In this document: in pieces, positions 55,501-64,000 of the stretch
How positions within the stretch are numbered: position 1 is the first letter of the stretch
Layout: each line of letters opens with the position of its first letter
NCBI RefSeq assembly: GCF_041260665.1
Contig: NZ_JBGCCT010000021.1
Coordinates: forward strand, 124,001-188,000
DNA: 64,000 bases
Source: Catenulispora sp. GP43
GTDB lineage: Bacteria > Actinomycetota > Actinomycetes > Streptomycetales > Catenulisporaceae
Reading direction: 5' to 3'
Program-made: the position numbers and the translations under genes
Notes under the pieces: generated by a model
Told to the model about the DNA's origin: nothing
Seen by the model: the letters and a program-made list of their open reading frames with translations, nothing else
Databases searched by the model: none

Positions 55501-56052
55501 TATGTTTTGAGTCGTGTGGTGGTTGAACCTTTTGACGACCCATCAGGGACGTGGACCAGGAACGGACCAGGTTCCGATGAGGGTCAGCCGCGTCCCGGGA
55601 GTCAGGACGCTTCGACTCTGCCATGATTCACGCGGATTTTGATCCGCGTGAATCGGCCATATCGGACGTCGAGCTCGATGGAGCAGGGCTTGGACCAGGG
55701 AGCGACTCCAGAACACCTACGCCGACCTGCGGTGTCCCGCACTTCAGCCGCGCCCTGCACCATGGCCTGCGCACGGCTGCGCCCCTCATAGCTTCGACAT
55801 CTCACGGCGACAGCGCCTCCAGCAAAATCTAACCTCAGCCCTCGAGCCCTCCATGGGATCTGCCGGGAAAGGCGGGCATAGAGACCTGCCGGGGAAGGCG
55901 GCCACTCGCGCGAGTATGATCATGGCTGTCCATCGCACAGCAGAGCACTTGACAGCGCCGAGACACTTCGGCGTCCATGGACCCACGCCCGGAGCGACCG
56001 GGCGCATGCCACCCGTTCGTGTTGGCATGCAAGTGTCGGACCGGAGTATCGA
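55501..56052. other. Gene-free att-proximal region with short repeats
   Basis: No supported gene over 550 bp. It contains three copies of GGACCAGG (55553-55560, 55564-55571, 55692-55699), which could be integrase arm sites or relics, and a perfect inverted repeat at 55625-55654. The promoter of the methyltransferase gene should lie at the right end. Confidence 0.45.
55625..55654. repeat. Perfect 13-bp inverted repeat
   Basis: GATTCACGCGGAT and ATCCGCGTGAATC flank a 4-base TTTG loop. It could be a terminator or an operator; no gene ends directly beside it. Confidence 0.6.
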
Positions 56053-57024
56053 ATGGCTGAACCTACAATACCTAGCGTGACCGCAACCTCCACTGAAGAC
56101 GTCAACGATCAGCTACAGGGAGTCATCGCGGAGGTTCGGCAAGGCGACGCCTACGATCTGTTCGCCAAGTTACCGCCCGAGTCAGTCGACCTGGTGATCA
56201 CCTCTCCGCCTTACTGGGGGCTTCGTACTTACGGCCTTGACCACGACGAAGAGATCCTGCAGAAGTGGGTCGATGAGGGTGGCGACAAGGACACCACGCC
56301 TCCATACGACTGGTACCGCATGAATGGCGGTTGTCTTGGGCTTGAGCCCCTGCCGGAGTGGTTCGTCGACCATCTCGTTGAGATCTTCCAGCGAGGGGCC
56401 GCGGCACTCAAGCCCGGCGGGAGCATGTGGATCAATCTCGGCGATACATACTTCGCACGCTGGTCGAGTATCCGTATGGACGGTCGCCAAGGCCTTGGAG
56501 ACAACCCCCGCATGCGGCGCAAGACCCCTATGGGCGGATTTCGCCAGGAGAAGCAGCTACTGCTCATTCCTGCCCGTTTTGCGATCGCCATGCAGGATAA
56601 GCGGTGGATCCTGCGCAATGACCTCATCTGGCACAAGCCGAATGTGCCTCCGCGCCCGGAGAAGGACCGTCTTCGCCTCGCTCATGAGCACTTCTTCCAC
56701 TTCGTGAAGCGCCCTAAGGAGGGTCGGGCGGCCTACTACTACGACATCGAGCCGCTCGAACAAGGCGGGCGCGACGTGGTCACGGTCAACGTCCGAGCAG
56801 GAAGCGACGGTCACTCTGCGACCTTCCCCACCGAGCTCATCCTGCCCCGAATCGAAAGCTCTTGCCCTCCGGGCGGACTCGTCCTGGACCCGTTCTGTGG
56901 AACCGGCAGGTCACTTACTGTCGCTCTGGCTACCGGCCGGCGGGCGCTCGGCTTTGAGCTCACTGAGCCGTTCACTCAAGCAGCACGCGCGAACATCAAC
57001 TCGATCCAGCCGCGACTCATGTAG
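56053..57024 (+). CDS. Type II DNA methyltransferase (beta-class, NotI-system partner)
   Basis: 323 aa. The catalytic motif TSPPYWGL (50-57) comes first and the SAM-binding motif LDPFCGTGRS (278-287) last, the beta-class permutation. The SPPY form of motif IV is typical of N4-cytosine (or some N6-adenine) amino-methyltransferases and argues against 5-methylcytosine. Between them lies a target-recognition part (LRNDLIWHKPNVPPRPEKDR). It ends 34 bp before the NotI-type endonuclease gene on the same strand and should protect the host at the same site. ATG 56053 is used. Confidence 0.88.
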   Translation: MAEPTIPSVTATSTEDVNDQLQGVIAEVRQGDAYDLFAKLPPESVDLVITSPPYWGLRTYGLDHDEEILQKWVDEGGDKDTTPPYDWYRMNGGCLGLEPLPEWFVDHLVEIFQRGAAALKPGGSMWINLGDTYFARWSSIRMDGRQGLGDNPRMRRKTPMGGFRQEKQLLLIPARFAIAMQDKRWILRNDLIWHKPNVPPRPEKDRLRLAHEHFFHFVKRPKEGRAAYYYDIEPLEQGGRDVVTVNVRAGSDGHSATFPTELILPRIESSCPPGGLVLDPFCGTGRSLTVALATGRRALGFELTEPFTQAARANINSIQPRLM

Positions 57025-57058
57025 AACTTGTCGGTGTCACGAGGCACACTCTTGCCTC

Positions 57059-58219
57059 GTGACAACCAAAAAGACCTCTTCCGCCGACCCCTGGGGCAAC
57101 CGAGGTAACTACGTCGCGGAGTTCTACGGTCGGCGCCTGTACCCAGTGGTCGCAACGAGCGAGTCAGCAGTCGCCGATCAAGGGGCGAGGCGCTGCCCCT
57201 TCCTGACAACGATGGTCGGGACCGACACCGGATGCACGAAAACAGCCAAGGGGTCGCTGGGGGTCTGCACGATCAGCAGTGTCGCCAACGGAGTTCGTCT
57301 GGACTGGCCAGTCTGTCCGATCCGCATCCTCGACACCGAACTGCTGCGCGAGATGTCTCGCCGCCTGTTCGGGTATGCGCCGGAGACGCCCGTCGGAGTC
57401 GTCGCCGCAAATGCCCTGAAGATCGCCGACAAGCGCGAAGAGCTGCTTCAGGCGCTCAAGGAGGGCATCCCCACGGTTGTCTTCTTCCACGGCAAGCTTG
57501 GCGGCGAGATAGCCATGAGCAAGACCACTCGGTCTCCAGCGATGAGCTTCGATGTGACGATGATCGAGCTGTTGCCGTCAGGAGAGGGCTTCACCTTCGG
57601 CCGGTACGGGATCTTCGAGATCCAGACCATGGACTTCCACGGCTCATATGAGACGGCTACCTCTGAGTTGGCCAAGGCCATGGACGATCCCGCCAGAGAC
57701 CTGACCGCAGAACTTGCTCAGACACCAACACCGGGCTGGCTGGGAAGCGGGATCGAAACACCTAACCTCTCGAACGTTTTCAAACGAACGTTCTATCAGA
57801 TGATGTTCAAGTTCCAGCTGGGAGGTCACGGCCGCTCCGCAGGGTGCATCTTCGCAATTCCGCGTCCTGTCTGGGACTCCTGGCAGCCGCACCTTGGCGC
57901 GCCCACGCTCACCGAAAACCCGGACGGTACCTGGCAGTTGGGCGAGCCGAGCCTTGAAGGCACCGCCCAGTCGCCCACGTGGATCTATGTCTTCGATGTC
58001 GAAGAAACTGCCACCGTTCACCCTAACCGCATCAAGCCCTGGAAGGTGATCGCGACCGACGCCTCAACATTGTCGCGCTACGCACTCGATGTGGCGCCCG
58101 CTGCCGCCCTTGAGCCCGGCGGTGCCGCTGACCGGATCATGATTACCGTGGAGAAGAGGCTTCGTTCCTTCTGGAAAACCATGCCGATCGACGACGGACA
58201 AGACAGCCTGTTCTCCTGA
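57059..58219 (+). CDS. NotI-family type II restriction endonuclease
   Basis: 386 aa, close to NotI itself. Four cysteines at 46, 59, 70 and 86 (RRCPFLTT, TGCTKT, GVCTIS, WPVCP) match the Cys4 metal-binding fold peculiar to NotI. The PD-(D/E)XK site is Asp165 in SFDVTMIE and Glu187-x-Gln189 in IFEIQTMDF, the D-(22)-E-x-Q pattern with Gln instead of the usual Lys that I recall for NotI. GTG 57059 starts the conserved part. Paired with the adjacent methyltransferase it forms a complete R-M system; an 8-bp GC-rich target such as that of NotI is possible but not shown. Confidence 0.85.
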   Translation: MTTKKTSSADPWGNRGNYVAEFYGRRLYPVVATSESAVADQGARRCPFLTTMVGTDTGCTKTAKGSLGVCTISSVANGVRLDWPVCPIRILDTELLREMSRRLFGYAPETPVGVVAANALKIADKREELLQALKEGIPTVVFFHGKLGGEIAMSKTTRSPAMSFDVTMIELLPSGEGFTFGRYGIFEIQTMDFHGSYETATSELAKAMDDPARDLTAELAQTPTPGWLGSGIETPNLSNVFKRTFYQMMFKFQLGGHGRSAGCIFAIPRPVWDSWQPHLGAPTLTENPDGTWQLGEPSLEGTAQSPTWIYVFDVEETATVHPNRIKPWKVIATDASTLSRYALDVAPAAALEPGGAADRIMITVEKRLRSFWKTMPIDDGQDSLFS

Positions 58220-58247
58220 TACGAGCGAAGGTGTCCGAGCCAACGCA

Positions 58248-58403
58248 ACGGTCGTCGGCCAGGGCGTGAATATGATCGCGGATCGCACCGGGGTGAGGTC
58301 CACGGCGGATCAGGATGCCACACTCTAGGTTGATCTCCATGGCGCTTCCGGTGATGTTCGCGCTGCCGACCAGCAGCGGCCAGGCACGGCGAACCACTAT
58401 CCA
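58248..58403 (-). pseudogene. Remnant of a PLD-domain protein (DrmC-like)
   Basis: A 52-codon stretch reads WIVVRRAWPLLVGSANITGS then EINLECGILIRRG then IRDHIHAL, the second-half signature of phospholipase-D-type nucleases (VGSANxTG, E-x-G-x-L) such as DISARM DrmC. No HxK motif and no start precede it, and it is cut by the end of the NotI-type gene. A defence-gene fossil. Confidence 0.55.
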
Positions 58404-58480
58404 GGACCCGCTGGCTGACGCGCTACCGGCTCCGCAAAACCCTGGTGAGCCCGTCGCTCGGCCCTGTTACCTTCGGGCGA

Positions 58481-59228
58481 ATGCGAACACTGATTGTGGG
58501 CGGTTCAGGATTCGTGGGGTCCCTCATGCTGCCCGGCCTCGTTCACGCCGGGCACGAGATCCGCGTCCTGGACCCGGTCGCCCCCGCTGGGGACGTCGAC
58601 TGGGTGCAAGGAAACGCGACGGACCCGACGGTGCTGGACATCGCCGTCGATGGGATTGACGCCGTAATTCACTCCGCGATGGGACAGCCTGGTCCCGACG
58701 GCGCCCCCGAACCCGTCGACGCCTTCACCAGCCTGGTGGCGTCCGTATTCACGACCCTGGCTGCGGCTGCCCGCGCCGGCGTGGGCCGGGCCGTGCTCAT
58801 CAGCAGCATCTCGGTGTTCGCTAACGAGCCCCCGGTCACCGACCGCGTGCTCAGCGAGACGTCCGAAACCCGACGCATGCGATGCCTGAGGGCTGGCCAA
58901 GCGGTTCGCCGAGCAGGTTGGACACGCTGCCGCCCAGACCCACGGCATGACCGTCACGGCGCTTCGGCTCGGATGGCCCACCACCGAGGAGGCTTATCCG
59001 AAGTGGGCACTGCCGAGTTTCCCCGAGGCCGCCACCATCGCCTGCAGCGACGGCACCCCCATTCCAGCGTTGGCCGCGTCTGATCTAGCCAGTGCAGTGC
59101 TCGCCGCGCTCGACCGCAACAGCAGCGGCTTCGAGATCTTTCACATCCTCGGCGACGATGGATCCGGCCGCTGTTGGAGTACAGCCAAGGCACACGAGCT
59201 ACTCGAGTGGCAGCCGAAGCGGCGCTGA
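58481..59228 (+). pseudogene. NAD-dependent epimerase/dehydratase, frameshifted
   Basis: The ATG at 58481 begins a typical extended SDR (MRTLIVGGSGFVGSLMLPGL; GIDAVIHSAMGQPG; AVLISSISVFANEP). After about 130 codons the homology moves to another frame, resuming with GLAKRFAEQVGHAAAQTHGM and TVTALRLGWPTTEE through ASDLASAVLAAL to ELLEWQPKRR at 59228. The switch lies near 58875-58890. The catalytic Tyr-x-x-x-Lys region falls at the break, so the encoded product would be inactive. Confidence 0.8.
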
Positions 59229-59373
59229 GTCCCATCAATCCGCCAACAGCGCTGTTGGAACCAGCGGACTTCCCGAAGAGACAGCGACCAGCCTGGATTC
59301 CGACGGTCGATTCTCCACAGATTCCGCCACGAACTGGCGCGATAACGGACGCCACCGATGTGCACGGACGCAC

Positions 59374-59450
59374 ACCAAGCGGCTGGCTGAACAGGCCGGA
59401 CAGGCCGCTGCCCAGGAATGGGCGATGACGGTGACCGCTCTCCGCCGGCA
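59374..59450 (+). pseudogene. Fragment of a second epimerase copy
   Basis: The frame TKRLAEQAGQAAAQEWAMTV then TALRR closely resembles the segment of the broken epimerase just upstream (KRFAEQVGHAAAQTHGMTVT). Only about 26 codons are recognisable. It is a leftover of a tandem paralogue or a partial duplication, interrupted before the IS256-type element. Confidence 0.6.
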
Positions 59451-59541
59451 CTTCCGACCACGGACGAAGCCTGGCCGCGACGGGCGTTGCCCGGGTTCCC
59501 GGAGCCTGCAGAGAATGGGGTCACGTCCGCGCTGGTGGTGT

Positions 59542-60873
59542 ATGAGACGGCCAGCGGGTGATCCGTGTTTCAGGTTAGGCGATCAGGGCTGGTTCGGTGA
59601 TCGGCTCGCCGCCGGTGTCGCCGGCGGCGAGCCGTCGGATCTTGGCCAGCACTTCCAGGCCCATGTAACGGCGGCCTTCGGCCCATTCGTCGTTCTGCTC
59701 GGCCAGCACGGCGCCGACCAGCCGGATGATCGAGTCGCGGTCGGGGAAGATGCCGACGACGTCGGTGCGGCGGCGGATCTCCTTGTTCAGCCGCTCCTGC
59801 GGGTTGTTGGACCAGATCTGCCGCCAGATCTCGTGCGGGAACGCGGTGAAGGCCAGCAGGTCGGCCTTGGCCTCGTCCAGATGGGCGGCGGCTTTGGGGA
59901 ACTTGACCTCCAGGGCGGCGATGACCTGCTCACACTGGGCGTGCACCGCGTCGGCGTCAGGCTGCTCAAAGATGGTGCGCAGCAGCGTGGCCACCCACGG
60001 CCAGGCGGTCTTGGGCACCTGGTTCATCAGGTTCCTGGCGTAATGGGTGCGGCATCGCTGCCAGGCCCCGCCGGGGATCGCGGCGCCGATCGCCTCCACC
60101 AGGCCGCGGTGCGCATCGGAGATGACCAGTTGCACCCCGGCCAGGCCACGAGCGGTCAGACCGCGCAGGAACGCCAGCCAGCCGGCGCCGTCCTCAGCCG
60201 AGCCACGTCGATGCCCAGGATCTCCCGCTGCCCGTCGCCGTTCACGCCGACCGCGACCAGGGCATGCACGGTGAGCACCCGGCCGTTCTCCCGCACCTTC
60301 TGGGTGAGTGCGTCGATCCACAGCACCGGATACGGCCCGGCGTCCAGCGGCCGGTTACGGAACGCGGCGACCTGCTCGTCCAGGTGCTTGGCCATCGCCG
60401 ACACCTGCGACTTGGACAGCTGCGTCACCCCCAGCTCGGCGGCCAGCCGTTCCACTCGGCGGATGGACACGCCCAGCAGATAGGCGGTCGCCACCACCGA
60501 CATCAACGCCTGCTCAGCGCGGCGGCGCCGCTCCAGCAGCCACTCTGGGAAGTACGAGCCCGAGCGCAGCTTGGGCACCGCCAGTTCGATGCTGCCGACC
60601 CGGGTGTCCCAGGCCGGGTGCGGTACCCGTTGCGGGAGTTGGTGCGCTCTGGTGAGCTCTGCCCGTACTCGGCGCCGCAGATCGCGTCGGCCTCGGCGGA
60701 CATCAGCGCCTCGGCGAACGACTTGACCATCGCCCGCAACATGTCCGGCTCGGCAGCGGCGAGTTGCCGCTCGAAGTCGTCTCCGGCGGGCACACTGGTC
60801 AGAACGGTCATCGTGGTGATCCCTTTCTTCGAGTTCTTGGTCGTTCTCGAAGATCACCCGATGGCCATCTCAT
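59542..60873. mobile_element. IS256-family insertion sequence, inactive
   Basis: Imperfect 22-bp terminal inverted repeats, 20 of 22 identical: ATGAGACGGCCAGCGGGTGATC at 59542-59563 and the inverse complement of GATCACCCGATGGCCATCTCAT at 60852-60873. The 1332-bp length and enclosed transposase are typical of the family. No matching target duplication flanks the ends. Confidence 0.8.
59575..60811 (-). pseudogene. IS256-family (Mutator-type) transposase, two frameshifts
   Basis: Starts at ATG 60811 (MTVLTSVPAGDDFERQLAAA; NSRNGYRTRP). The frame breaks near 60605-60620, continuing as WDTRVGSIELAVPKLRSGSY through YPVLWIDALTQKVREN (first Asp of the DDE triad) to REILGIDVA. It breaks again near 60200-60206, resuming AEDGAGWLAFLRGLTARGLA, LVISDAHRGL (second Asp), CRTHYARNLM and SNNPQERLNKEIRRRTDVVG. 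Each break is explained by loss of one base. Without them it is a normal protein of about 413 residues. Confidence 0.85.
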
Positions 60874-61070
60874 ATCCGGGAGACACGCCCTAACAGCGAC
60901 AAACTCGTACACCACATCCCAGGACGTGACCGAGAATGGCGGCCGGTGATCTCGCGCGCCCTGCTGGCTGCTCTGGAGCGGCCTGGCGACAGCTGTGGTG
61001 CCCAGCCCGTCGAGTCAGGGCCGAGCCCTTCGGGTCGGCTTCGCCACACCTTGACACGCAAAACCGGGTC

Positions 61071-62384
61071 TCAAGGCGCGGCAGCAATATGCACAAGCCA
61101 CCGGGTTGCAACAGTACCCGCGACAAGCCCGCGGACTGTCTCCTCCAGATCAAGAACCGTATCCGACTTGCGGTGAGGCTTCAGTGCGGCCATCACCAAG
61201 CCGAGTCGGTCGCTGACGCGTTTCGATGCGATCTGCACGGCCAGGGCGGCGAGTTCCTTCGTCTCGGAGCAGGCTTGGTCGATCTGATCGAGCGCTATCA
61301 GGGATCGGATCTTGGTTGCCTTTGCGAGGGCGCTTTTCCGGGCAGGGATCACGGCATCGGCATGGGCAAGGATCTCGTCGTGGAACTCAAGCACGCTGGA
61401 GTGTCGGCACATTCCGTAGAAGCAGTGGGCGTCGTCGTCCAGTGCGTAGACCGAGCCGTAGTTGTCGAGGCACGAAAAGCGTCCATCATCATCGTCGACC
61501 ACCGCCGCCAGTGCTGTTCGGCTGGCCTGCATCGCCTCTACAGCGTGGTCTGGCTTGCCCGCCATCGACAGCGCGCGGGCGAACTTGCCCAGGCAGAATG
61601 CGTGGAGTCTTCGGTCTCGAGTTTCGGTGGATAGGCGGACGGCTGCGGCCCCGCTAGTGATGGCCTGTCTGGGATTGTTGAGCCAGATGTGTTCCAAGGT
61701 TCGCATCGCGAGGACCACCGCCAGTGCTGCGCTATCGCCGGAGTCCTGCGCCCAGGTGAACGCCGTGGCCATGTGGCTGCGGCAGGCGGCGACATTTCCG
61801 ACGTCGAGATTCATCCAGGCAACGCGGATCGCCAGCTCGGCGGCTGCAGCAAGCAGCGCGCCTGCGGGGGCCGATGCATGGTCGTCGACGATCAGAGGTT
61901 TGACGCACTCGGTGAGGTAGGCGTCGAGCATTTGACGCATGCAGTCGCCGCCGAACTGGCGGTCGGTCGCGGTGGCCGCCCTCGCCATAGCCTGAAGCGC
62001 GATGAGGTCGGCAGCCGTCGTCGGCCGGCACATGGGGCCGAATGCGAAGAGGGGTGGTTCGTTGACGGTGGGATCTGGACGGGGCTGCGTCGGCCACGGC
62101 TGGACACCGAAGATCGGCGGCGTCTGGTCCTGCTCGCCGTCCTCTTCGTCCGGGAAGGCCCACGAGACGCGGAAGCCCATGTCCTCCACGGATAGTCCCG
62201 TAGCCCGCTGGAGGCAGCGTCGGTATGCGTGGGACGGCATGCCGATTCTGCCGCGTTCCCATCGCCCGACGAGCTGGGGACTGCATGCGACTGCGATACC
62301 AAGCTCCTGGGTCCTCACGACCGCGGCGAAGTCCTCCTGCGTGAGGTTGTTCTCGTCGCGCCATCGGCGCAGACCTTCGGCCAT
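61071..62384 (-). CDS. XRE-family regulator with helical-repeat C-terminus
   Basis: 437 aa. ATG 62384 is chosen because GGAGGGG lies just upstream. An N-terminal helix-turn-helix covers about residues 1-70 (LRRWRDENNLTQEDFAAVVR; SPQLVGRWERGRIGMPS). The remaining 330 residues are helical and TPR-like (LAIRVAWMNLDVGNVAACRS; AFCLGKFARALSMAGKPDHA; KATKIRSLIALDQIDQACSE), as in actinomycete SARP-like/XRE regulators whose long C-termini sense ligands. It may act on the sugar-nucleotide gene cluster starting at 62607, divergently arranged (inference). Confidence 0.8.
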   Translation of the reverse strand: MAEGLRRWRDENNLTQEDFAAVVRTQELGIAVACSPQLVGRWERGRIGMPSHAYRRCLQRATGLSVEDMGFRVSWAFPDEEDGEQDQTPPIFGVQPWPTQPRPDPTVNEPPLFAFGPMCRPTTAADLIALQAMARAATATDRQFGGDCMRQMLDAYLTECVKPLIVDDHASAPAGALLAAAAELAIRVAWMNLDVGNVAACRSHMATAFTWAQDSGDSAALAVVLAMRTLEHIWLNNPRQAITSGAAAVRLSTETRDRRLHAFCLGKFARALSMAGKPDHAVEAMQASRTALAAVVDDDDGRFSCLDNYGSVYALDDDAHCFYGMCRHSSVLEFHDEILAHADAVIPARKSALAKATKIRSLIALDQIDQACSETKELAALAVQIASKRVSDRLGLVMAALKPHRKSDTVLDLEETVRGLVAGTVATRWLVHIAAAP

Positions 62385-62606
62385 CGGTCGCCCCTCCGTG
62401 TGTACGAGCGCTGACATGAGCCAGGCTTCGGATAGTAGCGACCCGATCATTCTCTGCACATAGGGTTTGGCGGCGCGCAAGCAGCCTCACGGCCCGTCTG
62501 CGCTGGTCAGCGGCTGGCAGTGCTGATCGATGGATGCAAGCGTGCGCGGAGAATGCGCACCGAAGCCCTCGTACACCGGCGATGAACCAGGTTTCCTGGG
62601 AAGCGA

Positions 62607-63497
62607 ATGGATGAGGACATGGAGGCGCTAGTGCGGATCATGGTGACCGGGGCCGAAGGATACCTCGGTGGTGTCGTCACCCAACGACTACTCCGGCGCG
62701 GGCATGAGGTGGTCAGCATCGATGCCGGCTACTTCGCCAACCTTCCCGGACCGAAATCCTCCAGCAGGGACGTCAGAGACCTCGACGGGGCCGACCTCGA
62801 CGGCATAGATGGGATCGTCCACCTGGCGGCACTGTCCAACGACGCCTGCTCAGAACTCCATCAGGACGTCTGTGTCGACGTCAACGAAGTACACTCAGTC
62901 CGACTTGCACACATGGCCAGACAGCACGGGATAGCCCGCTTCGTGTTCGCCTCGACGTGCAGCGTCTACGGTGCAGGTGGGGGCCGTCCAGCCATAGAGA
63001 GCGATACCGTCAACCCTCTGAGTGTCTACGCCGTGACGAAACACCGAGCGGAGCAACGGATCAGCGCCCTGGCAGGCGACGGGTTCACCCCGGTGATCCT
63101 CAGATTCGCCACGCTCTTCGGCCCGTCACCCAACATGCGCACGGACCTTGTCGTCAACCGCATGGCAGCCTCGGCGGTAACGCGCGGACGGATCGAGCTC
63201 ACCGGCGCAGCCACGAACTACCGCCCAATCCTTCACGTCCGCGACGCCGCGGCTGACGTCGAAGCTGCCCTCGCGGGCGACCTGTCCAGGACAGCCAGGT
63301 GCTTCAACGTCGCAGCCGCCCATGGAAACATCCAGATCGCCCAAATCGCGCAGGCGGTCCAAGACGTCATCGGCGGTGTCGACCTCGAGGTCGTCGACAC
63401 GCACCACGATCCCCGCAGCTACGCGGTCGATACAGCGCTCCTGGACAAGACCGGTCTGTTCGGCCACAGCCCGACGCAGATGCTCCTAAACTACTGA
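62607..63497 (+). CDS. NAD-dependent epimerase/dehydratase
   Basis: 296-aa extended short-chain dehydrogenase. It has GAEGYLG for NAD binding near 15, IVHLAALSNDAC, FASTCSVYGAGGG, the catalytic YAVTKHR (Tyr-x-x-x-Lys) and VILRFATLFGPSP. This is the class of sugar-nucleotide epimerases and dehydratases acting on NDP-sugars. GTG 62631 is an alternative start beside the Rossmann strand. The C-terminus is somewhat short, so a minor truncation cannot be excluded. It is intact, unlike the related pseudogene upstream. Confidence 0.85.
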   Translation: MDEDMEALVRIMVTGAEGYLGGVVTQRLLRRGHEVVSIDAGYFANLPGPKSSSRDVRDLDGADLDGIDGIVHLAALSNDACSELHQDVCVDVNEVHSVRLAHMARQHGIARFVFASTCSVYGAGGGRPAIESDTVNPLSVYAVTKHRAEQRISALAGDGFTPVILRFATLFGPSPNMRTDLVVNRMAASAVTRGRIELTGAATNYRPILHVRDAAADVEAALAGDLSRTARCFNVAAAHGNIQIAQIAQAVQDVIGGVDLEVVDTHHDPRSYAVDTALLDKTGLFGHSPTQMLLNY

Positions 63498-63599
63498 CCT
63501 TCAAAGGGTGATGTCGTAGGCGTGGTCGCTCGGCTCGATCGATTCCAGGCGTCCTACGATGGCGGCGTCGTTGTCGATCGGCCAGCGGAGAGATGCCAG

Positions 63600-64000
63600 G
63601 TGAGCCAGTACTACGAGCTGGGCGAGGTAACACTTTGGAACCCGTCCAACGGGGCGTCGCGGCTGTTCCTGCGTCAGGCGGCGCTGTTCGAGGAGGAAGT
63701 AGGACTGCCCTCGGGGATCGGTCCGATGCGGGACGACGAGGCTCAGATCAATCCCGAGGTGTTCGAGGCGTTCGTCCATGCACTGCTGGCTTGGCGTGGG
63801 CGAACGCACCATGTGGTCATCTCTGCCCTATCGGAAGGTTTCCTCGCGACGATACTGGTCCTGGCCGACCGGGCCGGGATCATGCTGGAGCGGCTCGACC
63901 GGTCGTCCGGTAACACCGCAGAACGGCGTGACGTCCAAGCCGGCCCCAGCGCCGTGTCTGCTATCGACCCTGATGGTTGGCAGGACCGGTTGCGGGATCA
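63600..64000 (+). CDS. Hypothetical protein, 3' end outside window
   Basis: GTG 63600 has GGAGAG at a good distance, and the frame stays open to the window edge (133 residues). It reads VSQYYELGEVTLWNPSNGAS, LFLRQAALFEEEVGLPSGIG, PEVFEAFVHALLAWRGRTHH and VVISALSEGFLATILVLADR. The composition is that of a real soluble protein; I do not recognise the family. It follows the epimerase after 102 bp and could belong to the same cluster. Confidence 0.6.
   Translation, partial: MSQYYELGEVTLWNPSNGASRLFLRQAALFEEEVGLPSGIGPMRDDEAQINPEVFEAFVHALLAWRGRTHHVVISALSEGFLATILVLADRAGIMLERLDRSSGNTAERRDVQAGPSAVSAIDPDGWQDRLRD

Noticed and set aside
59530-60885. Target-site duplication of the IS256 element
   Set aside because: The bases outside the two terminal repeats (GGTGGTGT and ATCCGGGA) do not match.
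63501-63812. Minus-strand frame at the right edge
   Set aside because: The + strand frame from 63600 has a ribosome binding site and natural protein composition; the minus product mirrors it.

Overview
The window is high-GC DNA with GTG starts, GGAGG-type ribosome binding sites and 4-bp gene overlaps. Together with a SigE-like ECF sigma factor, Tat and lipoprotein signals, a LigB-like ATP-dependent DNA ligase and SnoaL/I36 secreted proteins, this points to a large-genome mycelial actinomycete (Streptomyces/Catenulispora-like; the genus is inference). Positions are 1-based in the window.

Region 1 (1-17203) is a sugar-acid/glycan utilisation locus. It opens with the end of a LacI-family regulator and a divergent SMP-30 lactonase. 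A tightly packed + strand operon follows: GH36-like alpha-galactosidase (broken by an 8-bp duplication), a secreted clan GH-A hydrolase with a CBM9-like tail, a ManD/RspA-type dehydratase, an ABC sugar importer (binding lipoprotein plus two permeases, no ATPase), a 1270-aa cytosolic lyase-like protein with C-terminal FN3 domains, uronate dehydrogenase, an SDR and UxuA-type mannonate dehydratase. A perfect 12-bp palindrome between the divergent promoters is the probable LacI-type operator. The inferred job is import and stepwise breakdown of a uronate-containing oligosaccharide.

Region 2 (17207-36173) is ordinary chromosomal content: Nudix protein, rhomboid-like membrane protein, methyltransferase, ECF sigma factor with membrane partner, DNA ligase, DUF234-type ATPase, a helical-repeat protein, SnoaL-like protein, secreted I36-domain protein, LuxR regulator, lipoprotein, aldo/keto reductase, tandem YbjQ protein, two small ABM-like proteins and a decayed epoxide hydrolase. 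A SRA-HNH modification-dependent endonuclease lies at 32564-33466.

Region 3 (36174-58219) is a defence island. It holds a complete Wadjet type II operon (jetABCD), a transposase remnant, a low-GC two-gene operon (DUF4365 nuclease-like protein plus an unknown 384-aa partner, with a possible 8-aa leader peptide), a truncated DUF4238 gene, an operon coding for a protein kinase-SF1 helicase fusion (1132 aa) and a PLD-nuclease/S1 protein, a 42-bp 3' fragment of tRNA-Lys(CTT) with its terminator (an att-site scar), and a NotI-family restriction-modification pair. The kinase-helicase/PLD-S1 pair and the DUF4365 pair are the best candidates for undescribed systems.

Region 4 (58220-64000) is a decay zone followed by normal genes: a PLD-domain remnant, a frameshifted NAD-dependent epimerase, a fragment of a second copy, a frameshifted IS256-family element with 22-bp terminal inverted repeats, an XRE-type regulator, an intact epimerase and a gene running off the right edge. 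No CRISPR array, intact tRNA or rRNA was seen.
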